Assembly (NCBI GenBank): GCA_030606285.1
Contig: JAUWGS010000011.1
Coordinates: 1-64,000 of the forward strand
From: Planctomycetales bacterium
Lineage (GTDB): Bacteria > 4484-113
Length of the DNA: 64,000 bases
Direction of reading: 5' to 3'
A program made the position numbers and the translations under genes. Each line of letters begins with the position of its first letter. The first letter of the stretch is position 1. Under the pieces are notes generated by a model. The model saw only the letters and a list, made by a program, of their open reading frames with translations. It made no database searches and was not told the DNA's origin. Positions 17,132 to 27,182 of this stretch are shown here, in pieces.

Positions 17132-18292
17132 ATGGTGAAAGTCGTCGGCAAATGGGTGAAAAGGCGCAGCCCGCGCCTGATGCCCGACGAGTCCGCGCCC
17201 ACTGAACCGCAGGCTCCCGGCAGGACGGCGCCACGGGAGCTCGTCATCCTCGTAGTGCTGGGGCTTGCCGTCATCGTGGCATTTTCGGCGGCTTTTGTGC
17301 GTGTGCAAACGGATCGCGGAATCCGGCTGTGGATGCTCAACCACGGCCCGGACCAGCTTGTCGTGGTGAACCCAGACACGGGAGAGGTGGAGAAGGAGCT
17401 GCTCGTGGCTGACGGGCTGCAGCAGGTCGTTTTCAACCACAGCAAAGACACCGCTTTCGTCGCTAATGTGGTGGATATCAGCAACCGGGTAACGCTCATT
17501 GACACGCGCAGCTACCTGAAGTCCGAGCAGATAATCGTGGACGGTGTGCCGCAGGGACTGGCCGTGTTCCCCGACAACGAGCACCTGGCAGTCATCACGG
17601 GTAGCAAGACGGACTTCATGGCCGGCGGGTTCGACGTGCTCGACCTCACCCAGCAGTCGGCCGCTGACCCCCAGCGCAAGCGCGCGGTCTACCGCGAACG
17701 CAACCTTGTCCTTACGGCGTTCATCGCCGTGGACGAGTACGGCGAGAACATCTATTGCCTCGACGCCAAAGCCAGCCACGTCTTCATCTTCAACATGGAC
17801 GAGCGTAAGCTCGTCCGCACGGTTGACATCGGCGCGGCCCCGATGGGGCTGCTCTACCCCGACTGGGGGGATTACTTCTTCGTCTCGTCGATCAAGGACA
17901 AGGCCATTACAGTCCTGCGAAAGGCGCGAGACCCGCAGGACGTTGAGATTGCGGGGAAGGTTAAGTACGGGCGCTTCCGGCACATGGCATTGAGCCGCGA
18001 CGGCAGGCTGCTTTATGCTCCGGTCTACGAGCTGAGGGAAATCGCGGTGATAGACGTCGAGGCGCTGGAAGTCGTCAAGACGTTTAAGATGGACGAAGGA
18101 TGCAGCCTCATCGCAGTGAGTCCGATGGGCGACGACATATACGCCGTGGGCTTCAGCACGGGCAAGGTCTACGTTATGGACGCCGAAAGCGGCGTACTTA
18201 AACGTGCCATCACAACGCACGGCGAGTTCCGGGACATCAAGGTCATTCTGGAGTCGGACAAACCGCCGCTGAAGGCGGGATCTGCGAGGTAA
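17132..18292 (+). CDS. Membrane-anchored YVTN/YncE-like beta-propeller protein
   Basis: 386 residues. A cytoplasmic N-terminal 36 residues, one membrane segment (about 37-58), then a propeller outside: QLVVVNPDTGEVEKEL, VTLIDTRSYLKSEQ, VFIFNMDERKLVRTVD, IAVIDVEALEVVKTF, VYVMDAESGVLKRA. Each is a YVTN-type blade ending in a residue-swap strand. No enzyme motif is seen. It is followed by two small membrane genes with 15-base and overlapping spacing, so the three may form one complex. Confidence 0.8.
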   Translation: MVKVVGKWVKRRSPRLMPDESAPTEPQAPGRTAPRELVILVVLGLAVIVAFSAAFVRVQTDRGIRLWMLNHGPDQLVVVNPDTGEVEKELLVADGLQQVVFNHSKDTAFVANVVDISNRVTLIDTRSYLKSEQIIVDGVPQGLAVFPDNEHLAVITGSKTDFMAGGFDVLDLTQQSAADPQRKRAVYRERNLVLTAFIAVDEYGENIYCLDAKASHVFIFNMDERKLVRTVDIGAAPMGLLYPDWGDYFFVSSIKDKAITVLRKARDPQDVEIAGKVKYGRFRHMALSRDGRLLYAPVYELREIAVIDVEALEVVKTFKMDEGCSLIAVSPMGDDIYAVGFSTGKVYVMDAESGVLKRAITTHGEFRDIKVILESDKPPLKAGSAR

Positions 18293-18307
18293 GCCGGGGA
18301 GAGTTCC

Positions 18308-18790
18308 GTGGACCCTTTGTGTCAAGCAGCATTACTGGTCACCAGCCCCGCCGCGAAGGCGGTCGCTTTAGTTCTGCTGGTGGCCTTTTTCGTGGTTGCC
18401 ATCGCCGTCGTGCCCCTGGAGTTTAGCTTCTACCGGTCGCTGCAGCGGCAGCCGTTCGGCACCGCGGTGGCGCTGGAGATCATCATCTCGGTGGACATCG
18501 TGGCGCTGCTTGCCGGCGTCGTTTTGGACTGGTACGCCACACCACGGGGAATGATCCTGCTGCTCTCCCTGATGATCGTCCTGCTCCTGCTCACCATGTG
18601 GTTTGTGTACTGGCGGTACCGGCTCATATCGGCGTTGTACTCGCGTGCCACCCTGAAGTCGCAGGAAGAGCTGCGCCGGCTGCTCAATGACATTGCGGAG
18701 GCCAGGGAGCGGTCCAAGCGTGCTCCGGGCGACGACGAGAAGGACGGTGGCTCCGGAGAAGAACCGACTGAGGAGCGGGATGATGACTGA
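18308..18790 (+). CDS. Small membrane protein, three transmembrane segments, acidic C-terminal tail
   Basis: 160 residues, not recognised. GTG start with GGGGAGAG 4 bases upstream. Hydrophobic segments at about 18-37, 50-74 and 80-100, then a charged helix and a C-terminal tail rich in Asp, Glu and Lys. Its last 11 bases overlap the start of the next gene. Confidence 0.75.
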   Translation: MDPLCQAALLVTSPAAKAVALVLLVAFFVVAIAVVPLEFSFYRSLQRQPFGTAVALEIIISVDIVALLAGVVLDWYATPRGMILLLSLMIVLLLLTMWFVYWRYRLISALYSRATLKSQEELRRLLNDIAEARERSKRAPGDDEKDGGSGEEPTEERDDD

Positions 18791-19334
18791 AGCCCTCATC
18801 ATCATACAGCTGCGCAGTGAAGCCTTCTCGCGGGGCATGACCATCATCGCCGTTTCGCTGTTCTTCATCCTCCTAATGACCTTTGTGGCCTTCTACATCG
18901 TGCGGATGGTCAACCGGAGCTTGAGGGAGGACAACCCGGAGTTTGGCAAAGACGCAGTTATGCGCAAGCGCGCCGAGCTGCTGGCGATGGCCAAGAAGAA
19001 GCAGGTGGACCGCAAGCGCACCGAAGAGATGGCGGCAAAGGTCGCGGCGGGAACGAGCGGGGATGACCAGGAACCCTCGCCTGAGCAGACGCGGAAGAGC
19101 GCGCAGGAAGCGGCACGCGACAAGCTGAAACAGTCCGCTGCGGAAGCCCTGGGCTCAAGCTGCCCCCACTGCCATATCGCTATGGCCGCAGATGAATCTC
19201 TTGTGGTCTGCCCGGCCTGCCTGACGGTTCAGCACCGGGTGTGCTTCGACCTTTCGGGCTGCATCAACGGCTGCGCGATTGACTATATCTACGAGTATCC
19301 GTCAGGGGCGTTCAGGGATTTGGGAGAGCGTTAG
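18780..19334 (+). CDS. Membrane protein with C-terminal prokaryotic RING-type zinc finger
   Basis: 184 residues. One membrane segment (about 20-45), a long charged coiled-coil-like linker, then a cysteine-rich end: CPHCHIAMA...VVCPACLTVQHRVC...SGCINGC. This pattern resembles the Prok-RING family 1, which is linked by gene context to prokaryotic ubiquitin-like and membrane-signalling systems. ATG at 18780 or 18783; both overlap the previous gene. No ubiquitin-like gene is near, so the partner is unknown. Confidence 0.78.
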   Translation: MMTEALIIIQLRSEAFSRGMTIIAVSLFFILLMTFVAFYIVRMVNRSLREDNPEFGKDAVMRKRAELLAMAKKKQVDRKRTEEMAAKVAAGTSGDDQEPSPEQTRKSAQEAARDKLKQSAAEALGSSCPHCHIAMAADESLVVCPACLTVQHRVCFDLSGCINGCAIDYIYEYPSGAFRDLGER

Positions 19335-20257
19335 TTCCCACTTTGGGGCGCGCTCTCCAGCCGCATGCCTTTGAACGTGATTATCAGGGGAACGATGCCA
19401 TCCGGCACGAGGTTCTCGTCAAACGCACCCCCGCCAACGTCCACAATCTCCAGCTTCTCGCCGGTGTCGTGCAGAACGGGGTCGAATTCCAGCGATATTG
19501 TCGTTGCGGAGCCTGAAGCTGTAACTCGAGGACCGTAGGTATTGATGACATCGAGCGTGAACCGTCGCAGATCAATCAAGTCCTGGCGTTCCACGTGGGC
19601 GATAACAACCGGCGGCAACGGGCGCGGGAACGTCACAATCGTCTGGCCGAAGAACCCCTGCGCCGACGGGTGCATCGAGACTCCATCCAGCAGGCCGGTT
19701 TCCACCGCCAGCCGGTTCACGAGCCTTTCAGTCACCTCGCCGTTTTCGTAGTTAGCGAGCAGTTTCACGACGAAGTCTTCCGCCCGCAGGTTGGGAAACA
19801 CGAGCGCGTAGACCGGCTGTCCTCCGTCCACACCCAATTCCCGCCCGAGGCTGGGGAGGTAGACCGACTGCACCGCATCGGGGCCTTCCGGATACCGGGC
19901 AATGAAACCCTTTTCCTTAACCATATACTCCCGGTACGAGTTCACGGCAAACAGGAGCCCGACAAATACAAGCGCAAACAGAGCCAGCGTGGCCGTGATG
20001 CGCGGGTAGTTCAGCCGGTAGTGGGAACGCAGGTCGCCGTTCCGCACCCGCATCATCAGCTCGCGCCGGAAACGGTCGCTGACTCCGCTAATAGTGGGGA
20101 AGCACTGCATGTACAGCTTCATGCGGCGTTGTTTCAGGTATTCGCGCTCGCAGGCAGCGCACTTCCGGCGATGCTCGTTGAACTGCGCCAGTCGGGTACC
20201 CTCAAGGGCACCGTCAAGCTCTTCACAGATTATCCGCCTGAATTCTTTGCAGTCCAT
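19331..20257 (-). CDS. Anti-sigma factor with zinc-binding ZAS domain
   Basis: 308 residues. The N terminus carries a zinc anti-sigma signature (HRRKCAAC at about 29-36), followed at about 95-115 by one membrane segment and a large extracytoplasmic domain of about 190 residues that I do not recognise. Its start overlaps the sigma-factor stop (TAATG), the classic sigma/anti-sigma pair. It presumably holds the sigma factor at the membrane until an envelope signal releases it. Its last 4 bases overlap the stop region of the convergent RING gene. Confidence 0.88.
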   Translation of the reverse strand: MDCKEFRRIICEELDGALEGTRLAQFNEHRRKCAACEREYLKQRRMKLYMQCFPTISGVSDRFRRELMMRVRNGDLRSHYRLNYPRITATLALFALVFVGLLFAVNSYREYMVKEKGFIARYPEGPDAVQSVYLPSLGRELGVDGGQPVYALVFPNLRAEDFVVKLLANYENGEVTERLVNRLAVETGLLDGVSMHPSAQGFFGQTIVTFPRPLPPVVIAHVERQDLIDLRRFTLDVINTYGPRVTASGSATTISLEFDPVLHDTGEKLEIVDVGGGAFDENLVPDGIVPLIITFKGMRLESAPQSGN

Positions 20258-20868
20258 TACAGAGTCACCTGGCGGCGAACCATCTCGCGGGCTCGGTTCA
20301 GCCTGCTCTTTACGGTACCCATACTCACGCCGAGTATGGCTGAAATTTCATCGTACGATAGCTCGTTCACCTCGCGCATAATCAGCACGTCACGGTACAT
20401 GGGCGGCAGCTGGCGCACGACGTCCATTATCTCCTCGACGACTCGCCTGTGTTCATCGGAGCGGGCCGGGTCCTTCGCATCGTCGGACAGGCGCGCGATC
20501 ATATCAAAGGACCTGCCCGAATCGTCGGTGCGCTCCGGCAGCTCGATGAAGAACCGGCCCACCAGCGACCGGCGCCGCTGGTGCGTGCGGATGTAGTTGA
20601 GCGCAACCTTGTAAAGCCAAGTTTCGAAGCTCGCCTGGCCCCGGTAGCGCCCGATGAACTTGAACACCCGCAGGAAGACCTCTTGGGCGATGTCCTCGAT
20701 TTCGTCCGTGCTGCCAAGGTGCTGGTACACAACGGTGAATACAAACCGCTGGTACCTGGCGACCAGTTCGTCGAAAGCCTCCAGCGTGCCCGACTGGCAC
20801 CGCGCGATAAGCTCGTCCACCTCCGGGGAGTTGTACGAGCCGGCTTTCTGAGCCGCCATCACTTCCAT
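20257..20868 (-). CDS. ECF-type RNA polymerase sigma factor
   Basis: 203 residues. Region 2 at about 25-95 (DEIEDIAQEVFLRVFKFI and FETWLYKVALNYI), a longer than usual linker, and region 4 at about 140-198 (LSYDEISAILGVSMGTVKSR). AAGGAT precedes the ATG. Pairs with the overlapping anti-sigma gene. Target promoters cannot be read from this window. Confidence 0.92.
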   Translation of the reverse strand: MEVMAAQKAGSYNSPEVDELIARCQSGTLEAFDELVARYQRFVFTVVYQHLGSTDEIEDIAQEVFLRVFKFIGRYRGQASFETWLYKVALNYIRTHQRRRSLVGRFFIELPERTDDSGRSFDMIARLSDDAKDPARSDEHRRVVEEIMDVVRQLPPMYRDVLIMREVNELSYDEISAILGVSMGTVKSRLNRAREMVRRQVTL

Positions 20869-20974
20869 GCCACATCCTTAGACCGCACGAACTGCGGAAG
20901 GTTCCTGATTCTAACAGATGCAGCGCGGGAGGAGGCGCGAAAGGTGGGTTGCGGACCGCGCGGGCGCGGTTATG

Positions 20975-22366
20975 TCACCGCGCGTCGCCGACCCAGTATA
21001 GGCGCTCTTCCCACGGGTCGCCGTCAGGATCGCGCCCGCTGACAACGAGGTTGCCTTCGTTGTCCATGCACCACACCTGCTCGACCTCCAATTCCTCCGG
21101 CGCGGAAAACTCCCATTTCGTGCTGCCGTCTGCGTTGATAGCGAAAATGATGTTGCGCGGTTGCATCGAATCCACCTGGCTCATACTCGCGAGGATGTAG
21201 CCCATTTCCATGTAGCCGGAGCCCATATAGACCGTGCCCGCAGCGTCCACAATGGGCGCGCCTTCGAAGTGCTCGTCACGCCGCCAGAGCAGCTCACCGG
21301 ACGAGTTCAGCGCAATCAGCGCGGTAGCATAGGTCTCCGTCTCTTCCATCAGTGTCACATAGATGTTGCCCTCCGGGCCGAGGGCTGGCGGCCAGCCTTC
21401 CCATGGCGTTGGCCCTTCTTCCCACGGGCGGTCACCAACGAACGGAGAGTAAGTCCAGAGCTCGGAACCGTCAGGTGCGTAAGCATAAACTCCATACAAG
21501 TCAACAACGTATATGGTCCCGTCCTGTGCCACGACCGGAGGCGAAGCGTCCCAGGCAGCCACCATCAGCGGACTGCTGTAGTAGGTGGAGACAACCTGCT
21601 CCCAGAGAATTTCGCTTGTGGCGGTGTCAATCTTCATTACCGTAGGGCCCTCGTGCTCAAAGGTCATGCCGAACGGCAGAGTCGCAACAATATCGCCGTC
21701 AGGAGCTATCGCCTGTACCGGCATGAGGTCAGAACTTCCCAACGGGATTCGCCAACGTTCATCGCCACTCGCGGTCAACGCGAGAAATGCGAAATCATCT
21801 CCTGCAACGTCACCGCAGAAGTAGATCGAGCCGTTGTCGTCCACCGTGGGGCAGCCGAACACATATTCCACCGGGAACTCCCATAACAGCTGACCGTCAG
21901 CTGAGTAGCATTGGACGGCCTCGGTACTGTCCCAACCGGGCTCTTGCCCAATGGCAACGAGATACCCATCAGTTGTCACCCCCACTGGCAGGTGCTCGCC
22001 AGCTTCCTCCCGCTCAAGAATCCACAGCGGCTCCCCATTCCTTACGGCACCCAAACTTGCGTCCTCGCCGTAGAGCACATACGCAGTATTGTCGCTTGCG
22101 AATATCGGGTCGAACAGCGCCGCTCCCCATCCCGGAACGCTGAAGAGAATCTGCGGGTTCTGCGGGCCGACGACGCCACTGCACGCTGTGCGCCGCGTGT
22201 CGTGGCGGTAGGTGTACCAATCGCCCTGGGTGACGGTTGGCGAAGGCGGTGTGGGCGTAGGCTTAGGAGGTTGCGGCACCGGTTTTGGCGGGCCTTCCCC
22301 TCCGCAGGTTGAAAGCGCCACTACGAGCGCGATTACAGCAAGCGCCAAACTTAACCTTGAACGCAT
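20975..22366 (-). CDS. Lipoprotein with PQQ-like propeller and proline-rich linker
   Basis: 463 residues. Lipobox ALSTC near residue 21, then a Pro/Lys-rich spacer (about 27-45) and repeated PQQ-type blades (NGEPLWILERE, DGQLLWEFPVEYV, SGDERWRIPLGSS, DGSELWTYSPF, SGELLWRRDEHF, DGSTKWEFSAPEEL). Probably exported and binding rather than catalytic. GAGGGG lies 6 bases before the ATG. It is a second PQQ lipoprotein besides the one at 13-14 kb but is not closely similar to it. Confidence 0.83.
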   Translation of the reverse strand: MRSRLSLALAVIALVVALSTCGGEGPPKPVPQPPKPTPTPPSPTVTQGDWYTYRHDTRRTACSGVVGPQNPQILFSVPGWGAALFDPIFASDNTAYVLYGEDASLGAVRNGEPLWILEREEAGEHLPVGVTTDGYLVAIGQEPGWDSTEAVQCYSADGQLLWEFPVEYVFGCPTVDDNGSIYFCGDVAGDDFAFLALTASGDERWRIPLGSSDLMPVQAIAPDGDIVATLPFGMTFEHEGPTVMKIDTATSEILWEQVVSTYYSSPLMVAAWDASPPVVAQDGTIYVVDLYGVYAYAPDGSELWTYSPFVGDRPWEEGPTPWEGWPPALGPEGNIYVTLMEETETYATALIALNSSGELLWRRDEHFEGAPIVDAAGTVYMGSGYMEMGYILASMSQVDSMQPRNIIFAINADGSTKWEFSAPEELEVEQVWCMDNEGNLVVSGRDPDGDPWEERLYWVGDAR

Positions 22367-22521
22367 AATTAACCCCTCTTTCTGAGTGGTCTTCCCTCAT
22401 CACGATTCTACCCCTTCAGACAGGAACTGAATAGGCTTATTACGGGAACTCACAAACAGGAAGGTTCCCTGCGCGTCGCATACTCTCGCTTGGCGATATG
22501 GGGCGGTGCGTCTACAATTAG

Positions 22522-24600
<2,079 letters not shown>

Positions 24601-24603
24601 AGC

Positions 24604-24993
24604 CTACAGCGAACTCGACACGAGTCTCTCGAAGTCCTTAAAGCTGAGTTCAGCGGTTTCGCGCCGTCTCTTCTCCAATCTGGGCATCCTTTCCTTTCCT
24701 TCGGTAGTCTGGATATACAAGTCGGTATCTCTCACAGCGGAAATGGCTGATAGATGTGCGCGCGTGTCCGCGTCAACCGCTCCGCTGAAGACAATCTTGA
24801 CTTCTCCACCAAGCAGATCGCGCAGAATTCTGACCGCTTCGTCCAGGAACGACACAGTGTACACGCGGGAATCTAGAACCAACACAACATCCTGCTGGCG
24901 ATCGCGCTTGCCCAGTTTATCCGCAATCGAGCGGGCCGCTCTCGCGCCATCGTCACGAGATAGAGCACTCTCAGTTGACAGGTCGAACTCCAT
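24604..24993 (-). CDS. STAS-like DUF4325-type protein
   Basis: 129 residues. SRDDGARAARSI and VVLVLDSRVYTVSFLDEAVRIL match the STAS-like DUF4325 pattern (a beta strand, then SFLDE). It starts 23 bases inside the end of the ATPase gene. STAS and GHKL-ATPase partners usually form partner-switching pairs, which suggests it is the antagonist or target of the neighbour. AT-richer than ligA. Confidence 0.7.
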   Translation of the reverse strand: MEFDLSTESALSRDDGARAARSIADKLGKRDRQQDVVLVLDSRVYTVSFLDEAVRILRDLLGGEVKIVFSGAVDADTRAHLSAISAVRDTDLYIQTTEGKERMPRLEKRRRETAELSFKDFERLVSSSL

Positions 24994-25807
24994 CGTCCAC
25001 CTCCATCAGCACAACTCCTATTTGGAGTCCCGGCAGGTCATACGGTAGCGGGCCTTTTTTCATCTGGCCCTTATAGGCTCCGAGGTACCCGCATCCGCTG
25101 GCCATTATAAGTATACCTTGTTCTTTGAGAATCCATTCCACAAGCTGGTCCAAACCATACCCCCCACCAGACGCGCGTGTGCTAACCCCGGACCTTGCAG
25201 CTTCTTCAATCCAATCTTGAACACTGGCGAAGCTTTCCTCCGTGTACTGGCCGCTTCGCAGCAAGGACGACCTGATGCCACAGCCAAGGTCGCCGAATGT
25301 AAAGTGGTATTCACGCAGGTTGGGATAGTATTGACAGTGGAAGAACCCATCTCTCGATACGGAGTGGTGGATGAAGTTGTGGGCTAATTCAAGCACGTGG
25401 TTTGAGACGACGCTTGTATTGAGCGCAACACGATTATCCCGATTATCAAGCAAAGCCTTGATTTTGACTGCAAGCTGTCTTGCCTGAGCTTCGTCATTGC
25501 TGATGGGAACTATGTCATTGAGAGAACTCTGGTTCACCAGCCCCATCCTAACAGCCGCATCAGGTAAGCTCTGCCGGATGAAGCGTTCATTGAAGTGCTG
25601 CCCGTCCAGGTAACTCCGAACTTGAGTACGGCTAGGCGGACTCCAGTTGATGCGTAGACCTTTGCGGCCGGCGTTGAGCGCAGCGAGGCCGAGATAAACT
25701 AGCGCAAAGGACTTGATGAACGTGACCCGCGAGCAGTCCAACGTGACAGTATCTTCGGTCGCAGAAGCGTTAGCCAAGAAGCTAAACACGTTCAAGTAGA
25801 GTTCCAT
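24971..25807 (-). CDS. STAS-like plus GHKL-ATPase protein (anti-sigma-kinase type)
   Basis: 278 residues. The N-terminal 60 residues look like a STAS-type segment (VTLDCSRVTFIKSFALVYLG). The C-terminal part has a GHKL ATP site: N box ELAHNFIHHS (E140, N144), G1 DLGCG (173-177), G2 GGGYGL (214-219). There is no phospho-acceptor histidine region, so it is a partner-switching kinase/ATPase rather than a sensor kinase. It overlaps the DUF4325 gene by 23 bases. The pair sits between ligA and a relic ligA end, so it looks inserted. Confidence 0.8.
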   Translation of the reverse strand: MELYLNVFSFLANASATEDTVTLDCSRVTFIKSFALVYLGLAALNAGRKGLRINWSPPSRTQVRSYLDGQHFNERFIRQSLPDAAVRMGLVNQSSLNDIVPISNDEAQARQLAVKIKALLDNRDNRVALNTSVVSNHVLELAHNFIHHSVSRDGFFHCQYYPNLREYHFTFGDLGCGIRSSLLRSGQYTEESFASVQDWIEEAARSGVSTRASGGGYGLDQLVEWILKEQGILIMASGCGYLGAYKGQMKKGPLPYDLPGLQIGVVLMEVDDGVRPVN

Positions 25808-25832
25808 TTCCCGTGCCCTTGATTATCGCACA

Positions 25833-25940
25833 TCAGAATTGCCCGTTTGGAAGAGCTGCGAGAAGCGCTGAAGGGGGACGATTTCCCGGAGAATGGAGAA
25901 CTCGCGGCGCGCTGGCGGGAGTTTGCAGCGGGGAGCTAGG
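25833..25940 (+). pseudogene. Relic 3' end of a second ligA copy
   Basis: An open stretch of 36 codons ending in TAG. Its last 28 residues (ELREALKGDDFP, then NGELAARWREFAAGS) align without gaps to the ligA tail ([12 protein letters not shown], then [14 protein letters not shown]), about 14 of 27 identical and most others similar. An in-frame TGA stands just upstream and there is no start, so it is a fragment. It is GC-rich like the host and overlaps the end of the DUF4405 gene by 5 bases. It appears to be the original or alternative end of ligA left behind on the far side of the STAS/ATPase pair. Confidence 0.75.
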
Positions 25941-26364
25941 TTCCGTCCGGTGGCGTTTCCGCAGGCGTAATGAGGTGCGCAACAGACTCAGCCATCTCGC
26001 GCTCGTGCTTTTCGCCGCCGCCCGGCACCAGCGTGGGCTGGACTACAAACGGCGCGGCCAGAGCCGCCAGCGCGAGGATGAGCAGCGCAATGAGCCCGGG
26101 TGCCCACGCGCGCTTCCAGTAGTGCGGCGTGGTCACGCGCATCCACGACCAGTGCAGCCACAGGTGCAGCGCGACGCCAATAAGCAGCGCGACCGCCACC
26201 CAGAAGTGCCATACACCCCATCCGTGGCGGTCCATACCGAGAAGCAGCAGCGCCCCGCCCGTTCCCGGCGGCATGGTGAACTTAATAAGGAATCCGCTGA
26301 ATAGCAGGAATGCCATCAGCAAATAAATAATCACGTCAATCCAGAAGTTGAGTGTTCGTTTCAT
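25936..26364 (-). CDS. DUF4405 membrane protein (cytochrome b561-like)
   Basis: 142 residues. Transmembrane segments at about 8-30, 45-70 and 88-110. GLDRHxW/H-rich hallmarks are present: GMDRHGWGVWHFWVAVALL and VALHLWLHWSW, with histidines that could bind haem. A TATAAT box on the minus strand (26402-26397) lies 33 bases before the ATG. Downstream of a cinA-like gene by 141 bases. Confidence 0.82.
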   Translation of the reverse strand: MKRTLNFWIDVIIYLLMAFLLFSGFLIKFTMPPGTGGALLLLGMDRHGWGVWHFWVAVALLIGVALHLWLHWSWMRVTTPHYWKRAWAPGLIALLILALAALAAPFVVQPTLVPGGGEKHEREMAESVAHLITPAETPPDGT

Positions 26365-26505
26365 GGGTCGAATCCGGTTTATTCCGGTGTCGGAGGATTA
26401 TAGCCTAGGTGGCGGGCATCGAACAACCGAGAGAGCAGGTGCAACCGCAGACGGTTTCATAGCACGTATCGGCGACGAACTCACAGCGAGAGATGCCGGG
26501 GCGAA

Positions 26506-27009
26506 CTAATGGCGGCGGAGTTTGACGAAGCCCTTGAGCTCGTTTAGCACGGTAAGAACCGTCTGGTGGCGGATTGCCGCGCGGGTGCCCTCAAAGCTGT
26601 ACATCTCGAGCCGGTCGTTCTCGCCGTCGAGGTAGCACACGAACACCGTGCCCACCGGCTTTTCAGGTGAGCCGCCGGACGGCCCGGCGATGCCGGTGAT
26701 GGCGACGGAGATTTCGGCACCTGTGCTTTCCTTAACTCCGGTGGCCATCTGCCGTGCGACCTCCTCGTTGACCGCCCCTTGCTGCAACAGGAGGTCGGGG
26801 TCGACACCGAGGAGCACGGTCTTGACATCGTTGGCGTACGATATCACGCCGCCGAGATACATATCCGAGCTGCCGGGCAGGCTCGTAATCGCAGCGCCCA
26901 GCAGCCCGCCAGTGCAGGACTCCGCCGAAGCGAGAGTTTTGCCCATACTGAGAAACGCCGCAAATACCTCCTCTGCGGCTTGGTGAAGCTCCTTATGCAC
27001 TTCGCACAT
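26506..27009 (-). CDS. CinA C-terminal family protein (nicotinamide-nucleotide amidase, PncC-like)
   Basis: 167 residues. Deamidates NMN to nicotinate mononucleotide in the pyridine nucleotide cycle. ASAESCTGGLLGAAITSLPGSS, VISYANDVKTVLLGV and ITGIAGPSGGSPEKPVGTV are family motifs, including the catalytic ESCTGG. It is a stand-alone C-terminal domain without the N-terminal COG1058 part. The start at 27009 is 6 bases after GGAGG; an adjacent ATG at 27012 is possible. Confidence 0.93.
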   Translation of the reverse strand: MCEVHKELHQAAEEVFAAFLSMGKTLASAESCTGGLLGAAITSLPGSSDMYLGGVISYANDVKTVLLGVDPDLLLQQGAVNEEVARQMATGVKESTGAEISVAITGIAGPSGGSPEKPVGTVFVCYLDGENDRLEMYSFEGTRAAIRHQTVLTVLNELKGFVKLRRH

Positions 27010-27158
27010 CATTATCCTCCCGCCGGTTTGGCAGGATTCCATCATACTACGAATCGCGCAGATGTGCGCACAAGATTCACTGTGACGTTTCATCCGAAAG
27101 GTTGTGGCCTAAGTGAAAAGACAGAGCTCCTCATAAGTGAGAGCGCCAGGCCCTATGC

Positions 27159-27164
27159 TATAAT
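27159..27164 (+). promoter_or_regulatory. Extended -10 box of lon
   Basis: TATAAT preceded by TGC, 18 bases before the lon ATG. The leader would be only about 11 bases with no clear ribosome-binding site. Confidence 0.55.
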
Positions 27165-27182
27165 CCAAATTCGAACGCGACT

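Noticed and set aside
16088-18325. A very long open frame on the minus strand (about 745 codons)
   Set aside because: It runs opposite lpxK, rsmI and the propeller gene, its protein is rich in His, Arg and Val without any motif, and GC-rich coding DNA often leaves the antisense frame open.
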